A stretch of 64,000 nucleotides of DNA, from assembly GCF_024170005.1 (NCBI RefSeq), contig NZ_JALJXJ010000001.1, forward strand, positions 558,001-622,000, written 5' to 3'. Source of the stretch: Azospirillum lipoferum (GTDB taxonomy: Bacteria; Pseudomonadota; Alphaproteobacteria; Azospirillales; Azospirillaceae). Positions 43,229 to 52,118 of this stretch are shown here, one piece after another (position 1 is the stretch's first letter; each line of letters begins with the position of its first letter). Under the pieces are notes generated by a model. That model had not been told where the DNA came from. It did not search any database and worked only from the letters and a program-made list of their open reading frames with translations. Both the position numbers and the translations under genes were made by a program.

Positions 43229-44428
43229 GTGGCGACCGAGACCCGGACCACCCAAGGCGCTCCGCCGCCGGGTGGCGTATCGTTTTCCCTCAGCGACCCG
43301 ACGTTCCGCGCCATCGTCTACCAGATCCTGGTGGTCGGCGCGGTCGTCCTGGTCGGCTGGTTCCTGATATCAAACACGCTCGACAACCTCGCGCGGCGCT
43401 CGATCGCGACCGGGTATCATTTCCTGGAGCGTGAAGCGGCCTTCGGCATCGGCGAGTCGCTGATCGACTATTCGCCGAAGGACACCTATGGCCGGGCTTT
43501 CCTGGTCGGCGTGCTGAACACGCTGAAGGTGTCGATCATCGGCGTCATCCTGGCGACGATCATCGGCACGATCATCGGCGTCGCCCGCCTGTCCAGCAAC
43601 TGGCTGATCGCCAAGCTGGCCTCGACCTATGTCGAGATCATCCGCAACATCCCGCCGCTGCTGCAGCTGTTCTTCTGGTACGCGCTGGTGTCGGACGGCC
43701 TGCCGCCGGTGCGTCAGGCGCTGAACCCGATCCCGGGCGTGTTCCTGTCGCAGCGCGGCCTGCGCGTGCCGGTCCCTGCCCCAGATCCGGTCTGGGCCAA
43801 CATGGGCATCGCACTGCTGGTCGCCATCGTCGCCGCTTGGGGCGTGTCGCGCTGGGCGCGGGCGCGGCAAGCCCGCACCGGGCAGCCGTTCCCCGCGGGC
43901 TGGACCGGGCTCGGCCTGATCGTCGGCCTGCCGATCCTGACCTGGCTCGCCGGCGGCGCGCCGCTCGCGATGGACGTGCCGAAGTTGACCGGCTTCAACT
44001 TCACCGGCGGCGGTGCCATCTCGCCCGAATTCTTCGCCATCCTGACCGGCCTGACGCTCTACACCGCGGCCTTCATTGCCGAGGTTGTGCGTAGCGGCAT
44101 CAAGGCGGTCAACTGGGGCCAGACCGAGGCCGCCCGCGCTCTCGGCTTGCCGAGCAGCCCGACCCTGCGTCTGGTGATCCTGCCGCAGGCGCTGCGGGTG
44201 ATCGTGCCGCCGCTGACCAGCCAGTATCTGAACCTGACGAAGAACAGCTCTCTGGCGCTGGCCATCGGCTATCCCGATCTGGTGTCGATCGCCAACACGA
44301 CCCTGAACCAGACCGGTCAGGCGATCGAAGGCGTGACGATGATCATGGGCACCTATCTGGTCATCAGCCTCAGCATCTCGATCTTCATGAACTGGTACAA
44401 CAAGCGCATTGCGCTGGTGGAGCGGTAA
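43229..44428 (+). CDS. aapQ: General L-amino acid ABC transporter, permease
   Basis: The 399-residue inner-membrane protein has about eight helices and the HisM-type permease motif (EVVRSGIKAVNWGQTEAARA, LGLPSSPTLRLVILPQALRV). The long N-terminal portion before the permease domain fits AapQ. It forms the channel with AapM. The start is GTG at 43229, preceded by GGGGGAGAG. The aapM start is 5 nt after its stop. Confidence 0.94.
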   Translation: MATETRTTQGAPPPGGVSFSLSDPTFRAIVYQILVVGAVVLVGWFLISNTLDNLARRSIATGYHFLEREAAFGIGESLIDYSPKDTYGRAFLVGVLNTLKVSIIGVILATIIGTIIGVARLSSNWLIAKLASTYVEIIRNIPPLLQLFFWYALVSDGLPPVRQALNPIPGVFLSQRGLRVPVPAPDPVWANMGIALLVAIVAAWGVSRWARARQARTGQPFPAGWTGLGLIVGLPILTWLAGGAPLAMDVPKLTGFNFTGGGAISPEFFAILTGLTLYTAAFIAEVVRSGIKAVNWGQTEAARALGLPSSPTLRLVILPQALRVIVPPLTSQYLNLTKNSSLALAIGYPDLVSIANTTLNQTGQAIEGVTMIMGTYLVISLSISIFMNWYNKRIALVER

Positions 44429-44433
44429 CGGCC

Positions 44434-45540
44434 ATGACCGACAACGTGCAAAGCGTCGGCCTGCCGGACGAGCGTCCGCCGGCCAACACCGTGGGCCCGA
44501 TCGCTTGGCTGCGGAACAACCTGTTCAACAGCTGGTACAACGCCATCCTGACCATTCTGGTCCTGGGGCTTCTGGCGTCGGCGATCCCGCCCTTCCTCAA
44601 CTGGCTGCTGTTCCGCGCCCACGGCTTCGATGCGACCTCCACCGTCTGCCGGCAGGATGCCGGCGGCGCCTGCTGGGGCTTCATCAGCGAGAAGCTGCGC
44701 TTCATCATGTTCGGCATGTTCCCCTGGGAACAGCAGTGGCGGCCGCTGGTGACCATCGCCGTCTTCATCGCCCTGCTGGTCGCCAGCTGCGACCGTCGCT
44801 TCTGGAAGCCGTGGTTCGGGCTGGTCTGGGCGGCCGGGCTGGCGCTGGTGGCGGTTCTGATGTGGGGCGGCGTGTTCGGTCTGACCTATGTCGAGAACAC
44901 GCTGTGGGGCGGTCTGCCGCTGACCATCATCCTGTCGGTGATCGGTCTGGCCGTGGCCTTCCCGGTGTCGATCCTGCTGGCGCTGGGCCGGCGGTCGAAC
45001 ATGCCTGCGGTGAAGGTGCTGTGCGTCACCTACATCGAGCTGATCCGCGGCGTGCCGCTGATCAGCCTGCTGTTCATGGCGTCGGTTATGCTGCCGCTGT
45101 TCCTGCCGAACGGGGTGTCGATCGACAAGCTGCTGCGCGCGCAGATCGCCTTCATCATGTTCGCCGCCGCCTATATGGCGGAAGCGATCCGCGGCGGTTT
45201 GCAGGCGATCCCGAAGGGGCAGTATGAGGCGGCGGACGGGCTGGGGCTCGGCTATTGGCAGAAGATGCGGAAGATCATCCTGCCGCAGGCACTGGCCATC
45301 GCCATCCCGCCGCTGGTGAATACCTTCATCAGCTTCTTCAAGGACACCTCGCTCGTCATCATCATCGGCCTGTACGACCTGCTCGGCACTGCGAAGGCCG
45401 CGCTGTCCGATCCGTCCTGGCGCGGTTTCTACCGCGAGGCCTATCTGTTCATCGGCGTGATCTACTGGATCTTCTGCTTCAGCATGTCGAAATACAGCCA
45501 GAAGCTCGAACGCGATCTCAATCGCGGCCATCGCCGCTAG
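44434..45540 (+). CDS. aapM: General L-amino acid ABC transporter, permease
   Basis: The 368-residue inner-membrane partner of AapQ carries the same permease signature (AYMAEAIRGGLQAIPKGQYE, GLGYWQKMRKIILPQALAIA) plus an AapM-like N-terminal loop with CRQDAGGACWGFISEKLRFI. It starts 5 nt after aapQ and ends 30 nt before aapP, so the genes form one operon. Confidence 0.94.
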   Translation: MTDNVQSVGLPDERPPANTVGPIAWLRNNLFNSWYNAILTILVLGLLASAIPPFLNWLLFRAHGFDATSTVCRQDAGGACWGFISEKLRFIMFGMFPWEQQWRPLVTIAVFIALLVASCDRRFWKPWFGLVWAAGLALVAVLMWGGVFGLTYVENTLWGGLPLTIILSVIGLAVAFPVSILLALGRRSNMPAVKVLCVTYIELIRGVPLISLLFMASVMLPLFLPNGVSIDKLLRAQIAFIMFAAAYMAEAIRGGLQAIPKGQYEAADGLGLGYWQKMRKIILPQALAIAIPPLVNTFISFFKDTSLVIIIGLYDLLGTAKAALSDPSWRGFYREAYLFIGVIYWIFCFSMSKYSQKLERDLNRGHRR

Positions 45541-45570
45541 ATCCTCGCCGTCAAGGGAGATACGAGACCC

Positions 45571-46356
45571 ATGTCCCAGGCCATGTCCCAGGGCACCAAG
45601 CCGAAGCACACCCTGAGCGGCGAGGAGATCATCCGCTGCACGGGCGTCAACAAGTGGTACGGCGAGTTCCACGTCCTGAAGAACGTCAACCTCAGCGTCC
45701 AGAAGGGCGAGCGCATCGTCGTCTGCGGCCCCTCGGGGTCGGGCAAATCGACGATGATCCGCTGCCTGAACCGGCTTGAAGAGCATCAGAAGGGCACGAT
45801 CGTCATCGACGGGATCGAGCTGACCAACAACCTGAAGAACATCGAATTGGTCCGCCGCGAAGTCGGCATGGTGTTCCAGCACTTCAACCTGTTCCCGCAC
45901 CTGACCGTGCTGGAGAACTGCACGCTGGCCCCCATCTGGGTCCGCAAGATGCCGAAGGCCGAAGCGGAAGAGCGGGCGATGAGCTACCTGAAGCGGGTGC
46001 GCATCGCTGAGCAGGCCAAGAAGTATCCCGGCCAGCTGTCCGGCGGCCAGCAGCAGCGCGTCGCCATCGCGCGGTCGCTGTGCATGAGCCCGAAGGTGAT
46101 GCTGTTCGACGAGCCGACCTCCGCCCTCGACCCCGAAATGGTCAAGGAGGTGCTGGACGTCATGATCGGGCTGGCCGAGGACGGCATGACCATGCTGTGC
46201 GTGACGCACGAGATGGGCTTCGCCAAGTCGGTCGCCGACCGGGTCATCTTCATGGACCGCGGTGAAATTGTGGAGCAGGACACGCCGGACGCGTTCTTCT
46301 CCAACCCGAAGTCGGAGCGCACGCGCCTCTTCCTCAGCCAGATTCTGAACCACTGA
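45571..46356 (+). CDS. aapP: General L-amino acid ABC transporter, ATP-binding protein
   Basis: The 261-residue ATPase has Walker [11 protein letters not shown], the signature LSGGQQQR and Walker [16 protein letters not shown], plus the H-loop THEM region. The [20 protein letters not shown] segment is typical for polar amino-acid importers. It powers AapJQM. GGGAGA lies about 10 nt upstream. It is the last gene of the operon, followed by a long perfect hairpin. Confidence 0.96.
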   Translation: MSQAMSQGTKPKHTLSGEEIIRCTGVNKWYGEFHVLKNVNLSVQKGERIVVCGPSGSGKSTMIRCLNRLEEHQKGTIVIDGIELTNNLKNIELVRREVGMVFQHFNLFPHLTVLENCTLAPIWVRKMPKAEAEERAMSYLKRVRIAEQAKKYPGQLSGGQQQRVAIARSLCMSPKVMLFDEPTSALDPEMVKEVLDVMIGLAEDGMTMLCVTHEMGFAKSVADRVIFMDRGEIVEQDTPDAFFSNPKSERTRLFLSQILNH

Positions 46357-46419
46357 TCGCCAAGGCGGATCGACAGTTCCATTCGATCCGTCATATGGAA
46401 ATAAAACACCTCGACTCAT

Positions 46420-46454
46420 GGTGCGCGACGCAATGTCCTGTGGCGTCGCGCACC
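46420..46454 (+). terminator. Hairpin downstream of the aap operon
   Basis: GGTGCGCGACGC at 46420-46431 pairs perfectly with GCGTCGCGCACC at 46443-46454 (12 bp). It lies 63 nt after the aapP stop. The 3' side lacks a T-run, so termination strength is uncertain. Confidence 0.55.
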
Positions 46455-46518
46455 GGTTTGCGGTTCAATCGGTCGCCTGACGTGCTGTTCGACCGATCCG
46501 CTTACGGAGACCGAGGTT

Positions 46519-47604
46519 ATGGACCTGCTCAGCCCCCGTCCCAGCGTTGGCCAGATCAAGCCGTACCGTCCCGCTCGCCCGCCCCGCGACGGTCGCCGGT
46601 GGATCGACCTGTCCCTTACCCATAATCCGCTCGGCCCCAGTCCGCTGGCGCTGGACGCCTATTGCGAGGCGGCGACCCGCATCCACTGTTATCCCGACTG
46701 GGATCAGGAACCGCTTCGCCACGCGATCGCGCGCCGACATTCCATCGACGTCGACCACATCGTCTGCACCGCCGGATCGGAGGAGCTGATCCATCTGGTT
46801 GCCCAGGCCTTCGCCGGCCCCGGTGACGAGGTGCTGTGCCACGAGCGTGGCTATCGCGGATTCCTGAAGGCGATCCGCGCCGCTGGCGCGACCGCGGTCA
46901 TCGCGGCGGAGCGCGACATGGTGGTGGATGTCGAGGCGCTGATCGACCGTGCCAGCGAGCGTACGAAGATCTGCTTCCTCGCCAACCCCAACAACCCGAC
47001 TGGCACCTACATCCCGGCCGATGCGGTGCAGCGTCTGCGCGCCGGGCTGCCGCCGCACACGCTGCTGGTGCTCGATTCGGCCTATGCCGATTACTGCCGG
47101 CTGCCGGACTACAGCGATGGGACGGAGATCGTCGAGAACTCCGACAACGTCATGCTGATCCGAACCTTTTCCAAGATGCATGGGCTGGCGGGCCTGCGGG
47201 TGGGCTGGGGCTATGGTCCCGCCACGGTGATCGAGGCGGTGAATGCCATCCGCGGCACCTTCAACGTCTCGCTGCCGGCCCAGCTGACCGCCGCCGCCGC
47301 GCTGAGCGATGCCGAGCATGAGGAGGCGACCTTCGCCCACAATGCGCAATGGCTGCCCTGGCTGTCGCGTGAACTGGAGCGGGTGGGGCTGCGTGTCTAT
47401 CCCAGCGTCTGCAACTTCGTGCTGGCCCGGGTGCCGACCGATCCGTCGCTGGGCATCCAGGCGGTTATCGACCATCTCGCCCGCCGCGGTATCCTGGTGA
47501 AGGCGGTGACCGAATACGGCCTGTCCGACTGTCTGCGCATCACCGTCGGCCGCGAAGAAGAGAACAAGGCGCTGGTGGTGGCGCTGGCGGAGATTCTCGG
47601 TTGA
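46519..47604 (+). CDS. Histidinol-phosphate aminotransferase-like PLP enzyme
   Basis: The 361-residue class I/II aminotransferase resembles HisC: LSLTHNPLGPSPLALDAYCE, CTAGSEELIHLVAQAFAGPG, FLANPNNPTGTYIPADAVQR, the PLP-Lys RTFSKMHGLAGLRVGWGYG and LRITVGREEENKALVVALAE. It could be the histidine-pathway enzyme, an aromatic aminotransferase, or a paralogue using amino acids brought in by the adjacent aap transporter; sequence alone does not decide. GGAGACCGAGG precedes the ATG. No other his gene is next to it. Confidence 0.88.
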   Translation: MDLLSPRPSVGQIKPYRPARPPRDGRRWIDLSLTHNPLGPSPLALDAYCEAATRIHCYPDWDQEPLRHAIARRHSIDVDHIVCTAGSEELIHLVAQAFAGPGDEVLCHERGYRGFLKAIRAAGATAVIAAERDMVVDVEALIDRASERTKICFLANPNNPTGTYIPADAVQRLRAGLPPHTLLVLDSAYADYCRLPDYSDGTEIVENSDNVMLIRTFSKMHGLAGLRVGWGYGPATVIEAVNAIRGTFNVSLPAQLTAAAALSDAEHEEATFAHNAQWLPWLSRELERVGLRVYPSVCNFVLARVPTDPSLGIQAVIDHLARRGILVKAVTEYGLSDCLRITVGREEENKALVVALAEILG

Positions 47605-47652
47605 GGATTGCGGCAGAACGGTGCAAAGGAATCGCCGGGATTTCCATCGCTC

Positions 47653-47666
47653 TTGATACAGATCAA
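47653..47666 (+). promoter_or_regulatory. FNR/FixK-type box for small RNA A
   Basis: TTGATACAGATCAA matches TTGAY-N4-RTCAA perfectly. Its centre is 42.5 bp upstream of the 17-nt conserved core. Confidence 0.75.
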
Positions 47667-47700
47667 CGAACGACCTATGCGCTTCGGTGTAAGGTCCGTC

Positions 47701-47766
47701 TTGTCTCTAACCCTCCCTATATCACTGAGCCGGAGCATCCGCATGGATGGCTCCGGCTTTTTCTTT
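47701..47766 (+). ncRNA. Putative FNR-regulated small RNA, copy A
   Basis: A predicted transcript of about 66 nt starts near 47701 with TTGTCTCTAACCCTCCCTAT and ends in a strong terminator (AGCCGGAGC and ATCC pairing with GGAT and GCTCCGGCT, then TTTTTC). A weak -10 (TAAGGT) sits at 47690. The FNR box is positioned for class II activation. The 5' 17-nt core is shared with copies B and C; the middle and terminator differ. No coding potential is seen. The unpaired CCCUCCCU is complementary to Shine-Dalgarno sequences, suggesting translation control of mRNAs when oxygen is low. Confidence 0.75.
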
Positions 47767-47809
47767 TCGGGAAGAAGAGAGAGAGCCGGGGGCGGAAAGT
47801 GCCGGTCCT

Positions 47810-47823
47810 TTGACATGCATCAA
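47810..47823 (+). promoter_or_regulatory. FNR/FixK-type box for small RNA B
   Basis: TTGACATGCATCAA fits TTGAY-N4-RTCAA (Y is C). Its centre is 41.5 bp upstream of the 17-nt core. Confidence 0.7.
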
Positions 47824-47857
47824 CGCAGGGAACGGCAGACGGGCGTAGACCTATGAC

Positions 47858-47915
47858 TGTCTCTAACCCTCCCTGTTTTACAGGAGGCTCCGGTTTCGGT
47901 GCCTCCTGTTTTTTT
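47858..47915 (+). ncRNA. Putative FNR-regulated small RNA, copy B
   Basis: A predicted transcript of about 58 nt starts near 47858 with TGTCTCTAACCCTCCCTG and is followed at once by a terminator (ACAGGAGGC pairing with GCCTCCTGT, then a run of T to 47915). It lies in tandem 92 nt after copy A, each with its own FNR box. Its terminator stem differs from A and C, so only the 5' core is conserved, as expected if the core is the functional seed. Confidence 0.75.
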
Positions 47916-47934
47916 GTCCGCAATCAGGCTGGGG

Positions 47935-48180
47935 TCAGGAGGGCGGTCGCGAGCGGTTCCAGCGCATGACCAGCCCGATCAGCGACAGCGGCACCACCAC
48001 GACGGCACCGATCAGGATATAGGGCAGGGCCCAGCGTCCGGCGTCGATCACCAGTGCGGCAATGTCCTGCACCGTCTGCCAGCTGTTCGTCAGGATGCTG
48101 GCCGGGTCGATGTGCAGGAACGACAGCACGAAGCCGACGATGAAGCACAACACCAACGTCCGAATGATCCAACCCACCAA
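47935..48180 (-). CDS. Small two-helix membrane protein, DUF6460-like
   Basis: The 81-residue protein starts MVGWIIRTLVLCFIVGFVLS and carries a second helix (ALPYILIGAVVVVPLSLIGL) before a short basic tail. The FLHIDPASILTN loop and the ALPYILIGA helix resemble the DUF6460 family of small alphaproteobacterial membrane proteins of unknown role. It converges with the small RNA pair, 20 nt from the end of copy B. Confidence 0.65.
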   Translation of the reverse strand: MVGWIIRTLVLCFIVGFVLSFLHIDPASILTNSWQTVQDIAALVIDAGRWALPYILIGAVVVVPLSLIGLVMRWNRSRPPS

Positions 48181-48277
48181 GGCCCCACCTCGCGCTCGTC
48201 ATGGCGTAGTTCGGTAGATGGGGCGGGATGGATGGAATGGTCAAGGGGGAGGTGCCGGTCGGTGACGCTCCCGGTCA

Positions 48278-48895
48278 TTACCCCGCCAGCGGGATATGGT
48301 CCCCTGCGTTGCGGGGCAGTACGCCGTCCAGACGCGGGTCGCGGACCTCGCGGGCGACGTGGCGGGTGGGGACGAAGCCCATGCTCTGATAGAGCGGCAG
48401 CGCCTTCGGATGGTCGAAGGTGCAGGTGTTGACGACCAGTTTCGAGGCGCCGCCCTCCCAGGCCTTGCGGATGATGGTGTCGAGCAGCCAGGGACCAAGC
48501 TTGTGGCCGATGAAGTCGGGAATCAGCCCGAAATAGGCGAGGTCGGTCTCCTGAGCCCGCCGGTCCAACTCGCCAAAGCCGGCCGGCGTGCCATCGACAT
48601 ACAGCACCCAGACCTCTACCCGCGGGTCGAGGATTGAGCGCTCCAGCTCCTTGCGCGGCATGCGGCGGCGTTCGTGCCACAGCCAGGGCTCGCCCACCGT
48701 GTCGTAAAGATAGCGGTAGAAGGACCAGCTCGGCGGGTTGGCCCGCACCAGCGAAAGGTTGCCGGATGGCTGGCGCACAGGCGCATGGGCCGGTGGGGCG
48801 GTCATCTCCAGATAGGTGACGATCACCGGAAGATGGCCCGGCCGGCTGGCGGCGGACAGGGGCGGGCGGATCAGGGAGAAGGGTTGGTCAGCCAT
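48278..48895 (-). CDS. GNAT family N-acetyltransferase
   Basis: The 205-residue protein has the GNAT core: WVLYVDGTPAGFGELDRRAQ, TDLAYFGLIPDFIGHKLGPW, LLDTIIRKAWEGGASKLVVN and TFDHPKALPLYQSMGFVPTR. Acetyl-CoA-binding elements are recognisable though the Q/RxxGxG/A turn is imperfect (IPDFIGHKLG). The substrate is unknown. Its start overlaps the end of the upstream acetyltransferase gene by 25 nt, so the two are probably translated from one mRNA. Confidence 0.85.
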   Translation of the reverse strand: MADQPFSLIRPPLSAASRPGHLPVIVTYLEMTAPPAHAPVRQPSGNLSLVRANPPSWSFYRYLYDTVGEPWLWHERRRMPRKELERSILDPRVEVWVLYVDGTPAGFGELDRRAQETDLAYFGLIPDFIGHKLGPWLLDTIIRKAWEGGASKLVVNTCTFDHPKALPLYQSMGFVPTRHVAREVRDPRLDGVLPRNAGDHIPLAG

Positions 48896-49308
48896 TTCTG
48901 CATCATCGTGACGGGCGATCTGGCATAGCCCAACCTTTCATAGAAGGCCAGCACCCGTTGGTTGGTCTCACGGACGAGCAGCTGGACCTTCGGCATGCCA
49001 GCCGCCGTCAGCCAGCCTTCGGCCTCCGCCACCATCCGGCGGCCGAGGCCCTGGCCCTGCAATGCCGGGTCGACGGCGACGTAATAGATCCAGCCACGGT
49101 GCCCGTCCTGCCCGACCATGGCGGTGCCGACGATTCGCCCGCCATCGTCAATGGCGGCCAGCACTGTCGAACTGCTCTTCGACAATGCCAGCGTGAAATC
49201 GGCGGCCGGGTTGTTCCACGGCACCACCAGCCCGCAGGCGGTCCACAGCGCAACGACGGCGTCGCAGTCTTCCGCCGTGCAGGGCCGGATGGTGACGGCC
49301 GCGGTCAT
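48871..49308 (-). CDS. GNAT family acetyltransferase, YpeA-like
   Basis: The 145-residue protein has a canonical GNAT fold: [40 protein letters not shown], the acetyl-CoA loop [20 protein letters not shown] and [20 protein letters not shown]. The size and the [20 protein letters not shown] segment fit YpeA. The substrate is unknown. The ATG at 49308 overlaps the sseA stop (ATGA), so it is translationally coupled to sseA. Confidence 0.88.
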   Translation of the reverse strand: MTAAVTIRPCTAEDCDAVVALWTACGLVVPWNNPAADFTLALSKSSSTVLAAIDDGGRIVGTAMVGQDGHRGWIYYVAVDPALQGQGLGRRMVAEAEGWLTAAGMPKVQLLVRETNQRVLAFYERLGYARSPVTMMQKWLTNPSP

Positions 49309-50192
49309 GGTTGCCGAGGCCCGGTTTCCATAGGCAGATCTTCGCGCAGCCCCCATTCGGCCCAGGACCCGTCATAGATCGCCACGTCCGGCTTGCCGGC
49401 GGTGGCGAGGCCCAGCGCGATGACACAGGCGGTGATGCCGCTGCCGCAGGACGCCACCATCGGCTGGTCGAGGTCCAGCCCGGCGGCCTGGGCTTTCTGC
49501 ACGATAACGTCAGGAGGCAGCAGGGTCTTGGCTTCCGCGTCGATCAGGTCGGTGTGGGGCAGGTTGAAGCTGCCGGGAATGCGGCCGCTGCGCCGGCCGG
49601 GCCAGGGCTCCGCAACCGCACCTTCGAAACGTGGTTGGGCGCGGGCGTCGGTCACCTGATCGGCGCAGACCTCGATGTTGGCGAGCACCTGATCGGCGCT
49701 ACGGATCAGCTCTGGCCGCTTGCGTGCGGTGAAAGTCGTGGGCTGGACCGGGGCGGCTTGACCCGATTCGGTCGGGCGTCCTTCCGCCAGCCATTTCGGC
49801 AGGCCGCCGTCCAGAACCGCCACCCGGTCGAAGCCGAACAGCCGGAACAGCCACCAGACGCGCGCCGCCGCGGTCGCCATTCCGGCACTGTCATAGACCA
49901 CCACGGTATCGCCGTCGGCAATACCCAGCGCGCCGATCTTGGCGGCGAAGGTGGCCTCGTCCGGGGCCATGTGGGGTAGGGGAGCGGTGTTTGGTGCCGC
50001 CACCTCGTCGACGTCGCACAGGCGGGCGCCGGGAATGTGACAGGCTGCGAACTCCGCCCGAATGTCTCGCTTCAGGGCCGGCATATGCCAGGACCCGTCG
50101 AGAATCTTCAACCCCGGCCGGCCGAGATTGCGGGCCAGCCAGTCGGTGGAGACGACGGGGCCGGTCAGCGCTTCAACAATGCTGTCGCTCAT
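49305..50192 (-). CDS. sseA: 3-mercaptopyruvate sulfurtransferase
   Basis: The 295-residue protein has two rhodanese domains; the C-terminal one carries the catalytic Cys in [27 protein letters not shown] is the mercaptopyruvate-type loop, as opposed to CRKGVT of thiosulfate sulfurtransferases. It transfers sulfur from 3-mercaptopyruvate to acceptors such as cyanide or thiols. It is upstream of two GNAT genes, with a 4-nt ATGA overlap, and downstream of alaX. Confidence 0.94.
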   Translation of the reverse strand: MSDSIVEALTGPVVSTDWLARNLGRPGLKILDGSWHMPALKRDIRAEFAACHIPGARLCDVDEVAAPNTAPLPHMAPDEATFAAKIGALGIADGDTVVVYDSAGMATAAARVWWLFRLFGFDRVAVLDGGLPKWLAEGRPTESGQAAPVQPTTFTARKRPELIRSADQVLANIEVCADQVTDARAQPRFEGAVAEPWPGRRSGRIPGSFNLPHTDLIDAEAKTLLPPDVIVQKAQAAGLDLDQPMVASCGSGITACVIALGLATAGKPDVAIYDGSWAEWGLREDLPMETGPRQP

Positions 50193-50244
50193 GCTGCGCG
50201 TCCTTGGAATGAGGGGCTGTCGGGAACGGATCGGTGAAAGGGGT

Positions 50245-50952
50245 TCAGTCCTTTAGCGCGATGACGACGCGCCGGTTCTGCTTGCCCTTGTTTTCGATCT
50301 TCGTCACCTCGATTCCGCCGATCTCGCCGGTGCGGGCGACATGGGTGCCGCCGCAGGGCTGCAGATCGACGCCCTCGACATTCAGCAGGCGGACCCGGCC
50401 GCTGCCGGTCGGCGGCTTTACCGACATGGTGCGAACCAGTTCCGGCTGTGCCGCCATCTCGTCGTCGGTGATCCACCGGGTGCCGATGGGCGTATCGGCG
50501 GCGATCAGCCGGTTCACCGCCTCGGTGATGGCGTCCTTATCGAGGGACTCGGCCGGGACATTGAAGTCCAGCCTGCTCTTGTCGGCGCCGATCTGGCCGC
50601 CGGTGACCGACCCCGGCACCACCGCGCACAGCAGATGCAGGGCGGTGTGCATGCGCATGTGGCGGTAGCGGCGGTCCCAGTCGATCTCCGCCTCAACCGC
50701 GGTGCCGGGGCTGGGCAGTTCCTGCCCGTCGTCGGGCACATGGATGACGTCGTCGGGGCCGCCGTCGCCTTTCACCGTGTCCTTGATGCGGACTTCGAAC
50801 CCGTCGAAGCGCAGGACCCCGCTGTCGCCCGGCTGGCCGCCGCCGGTCGGGTAGAAGACGGTGCGGTCGAGCCGGATGCCGCGCTCGTCCACCGCCGTGA
50901 CGGTGGCGACGCAATTGCGGGCGTAGGCGTCCTCGCGGAAAAGCGCGTCCAT
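50245..50952 (-). CDS. alaX: Alanyl-tRNA editing protein AlaX
   Basis: The 235-residue free-standing editing domain hydrolyses Ser- or Gly-tRNA(Ala). Zinc ligands are present: [15 protein letters not shown] (HxxxH) and [15 protein letters not shown] (CxxxH). The N-terminal part [20 protein letters not shown] fits the AlaX-M type. It lies 52 nt upstream of sseA and 17 nt downstream of cysK on the same strand, so the three may share a transcript. Confidence 0.93.
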   Translation of the reverse strand: MDALFREDAYARNCVATVTAVDERGIRLDRTVFYPTGGGQPGDSGVLRFDGFEVRIKDTVKGDGGPDDVIHVPDDGQELPSPGTAVEAEIDWDRRYRHMRMHTALHLLCAVVPGSVTGGQIGADKSRLDFNVPAESLDKDAITEAVNRLIAADTPIGTRWITDDEMAAQPELVRTMSVKPPTGSGRVRLLNVEGVDLQPCGGTHVARTGEIGGIEVTKIENKGKQNRRVVIALKD

Positions 50953-50969
50953 ATCCCCCTCAGGAAGAA

Positions 50970-51971
50970 TCAGGCCAGCCAGTCTGGCACCGGAAGATTC
51001 TTCTCACGGAGGAAGTCAGGATTGAAGAGCTTCGATTGGTAACGCTGCCCTCCGTCGCACAGGATGGTCACCACCGTGTGGCCGGGACCGAGGTCGCGCG
51101 CCACCCGCATCGCCGCGGCGATGTTGATGCCGCTCGATCCGCCCAGTACCAGACCCTGGGTTTTGATCAGGTCGAAGATGATCGGCAGCGCCTCTTCGTC
51201 CGGGATTTGCAGCGCATCGTCGATCGGGGCGTCTTCCAGGTTGGCCGTGACGCGGCCCTGGCCGATGCCTTCGGTGATGGAACTGCCTTCCGACTTCAGC
51301 TCACCCTTGGTGTAGTAGCTGAACAGGGCGGCGCCCATCGGGTCGGCCAGAGTGATGCGGATGTTCGGGTTCCGCTCCTTCAGGGCCAGCGCGATGCCGG
51401 CCAGCGTGCCGCCGCTGCCCACCGCACAGGTGAAGGCGTCGAGCTTGCCGCCGGTCTGCTCCCAGATCTCCGGGCCGGTGGTGGTGCGGTGGCCTTCGCG
51501 GTTCGCCGTGTTGTCGAACTGGTTGGCCCACACGACACCGTTGGGTTCGGTTTTCGCCATCTCCTCGGCCAGACGGCCGGAATAGCGGACGTAATTGTCG
51601 GGGTTGGAATAGGGAACCGCCGGGACCAGCCGCAGGTCGGCGCCGATCAGGCGCAGCATGTCCTTCTTTTCCTGGCTCTGCGTTTCCGGCATCACGATGA
51701 CGGTGCGATAGCCCAGCGCGTTGCCGACCAGCGCCAGCCCGATGCCGGTATTTCCGGCCGTGCCTTCGACGATGGTGCCGCCGGGACGCAGCAGCCCACG
51801 CTTTTCGGCGTCACGCACGATGGCGAGCGCCGCCCGGTCCTTGACCGATCCGCCGGGGTTCAGGAACTCCGCCTTGCCCAGGATCTCGCAGCCAGTCGCC
51901 TTCGATGGCCCTTCCAGGCGAATCAGCGGCGTGTTGCCGATGGCGCCGATGAAGCCGTTGCGGATGTCCAA
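50970..51971 (-). CDS. cysK: Cysteine synthase A
   Basis: The 333-residue PLP enzyme makes cysteine from O-acetylserine and sulfide. The PLP Lys lies in EFLNPGGSVKDRAALAIVRD, the substrate loop is GTIVEGTAGNTGIGLALVGN, and SGGTLAGIALALKERNP is the PLP-phosphate region. It has TAGNTG instead of the more usual TSGNTG, a known variant. The start is a TTG at 51971, 9 nt after GGGAG; no ATG or GTG fits the family N-terminus (LDIRNGFIGAIGNTPLIRLE). The frame extends to 52115. Confidence 0.93.
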   Translation of the reverse strand: MDIRNGFIGAIGNTPLIRLEGPSKATGCEILGKAEFLNPGGSVKDRAALAIVRDAEKRGLLRPGGTIVEGTAGNTGIGLALVGNALGYRTVIVMPETQSQEKKDMLRLIGADLRLVPAVPYSNPDNYVRYSGRLAEEMAKTEPNGVVWANQFDNTANREGHRTTTGPEIWEQTGGKLDAFTCAVGSGGTLAGIALALKERNPNIRITLADPMGAALFSYYTKGELKSEGSSITEGIGQGRVTANLEDAPIDDALQIPDEEALPIIFDLIKTQGLVLGGSSGINIAAAMRVARDLGPGHTVVTILCDGGQRYQSKLFNPDFLREKNLPVPDWLA

Positions 51972-52118
51972 GGCGGGTACTCCCAAAGTCAGGTGTGGAT
52001 TGCTGCCGATACTATCAGGGCAGGGAGGGCTGGTTTCAAGGTGGGGGTGTGGAATGCTGCATTGAACGTGTAGTGAATGTGGAATTTGAGGGTTAGGGGC
52101 GATTGCCCCGACCACACC

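Noticed and set aside
46519..47604. Naming the aminotransferase hisC outright
   Set aside because: The HisC-like motifs are shared by aromatic and other aminotransferases, and no histidine operon context exists at this locus.
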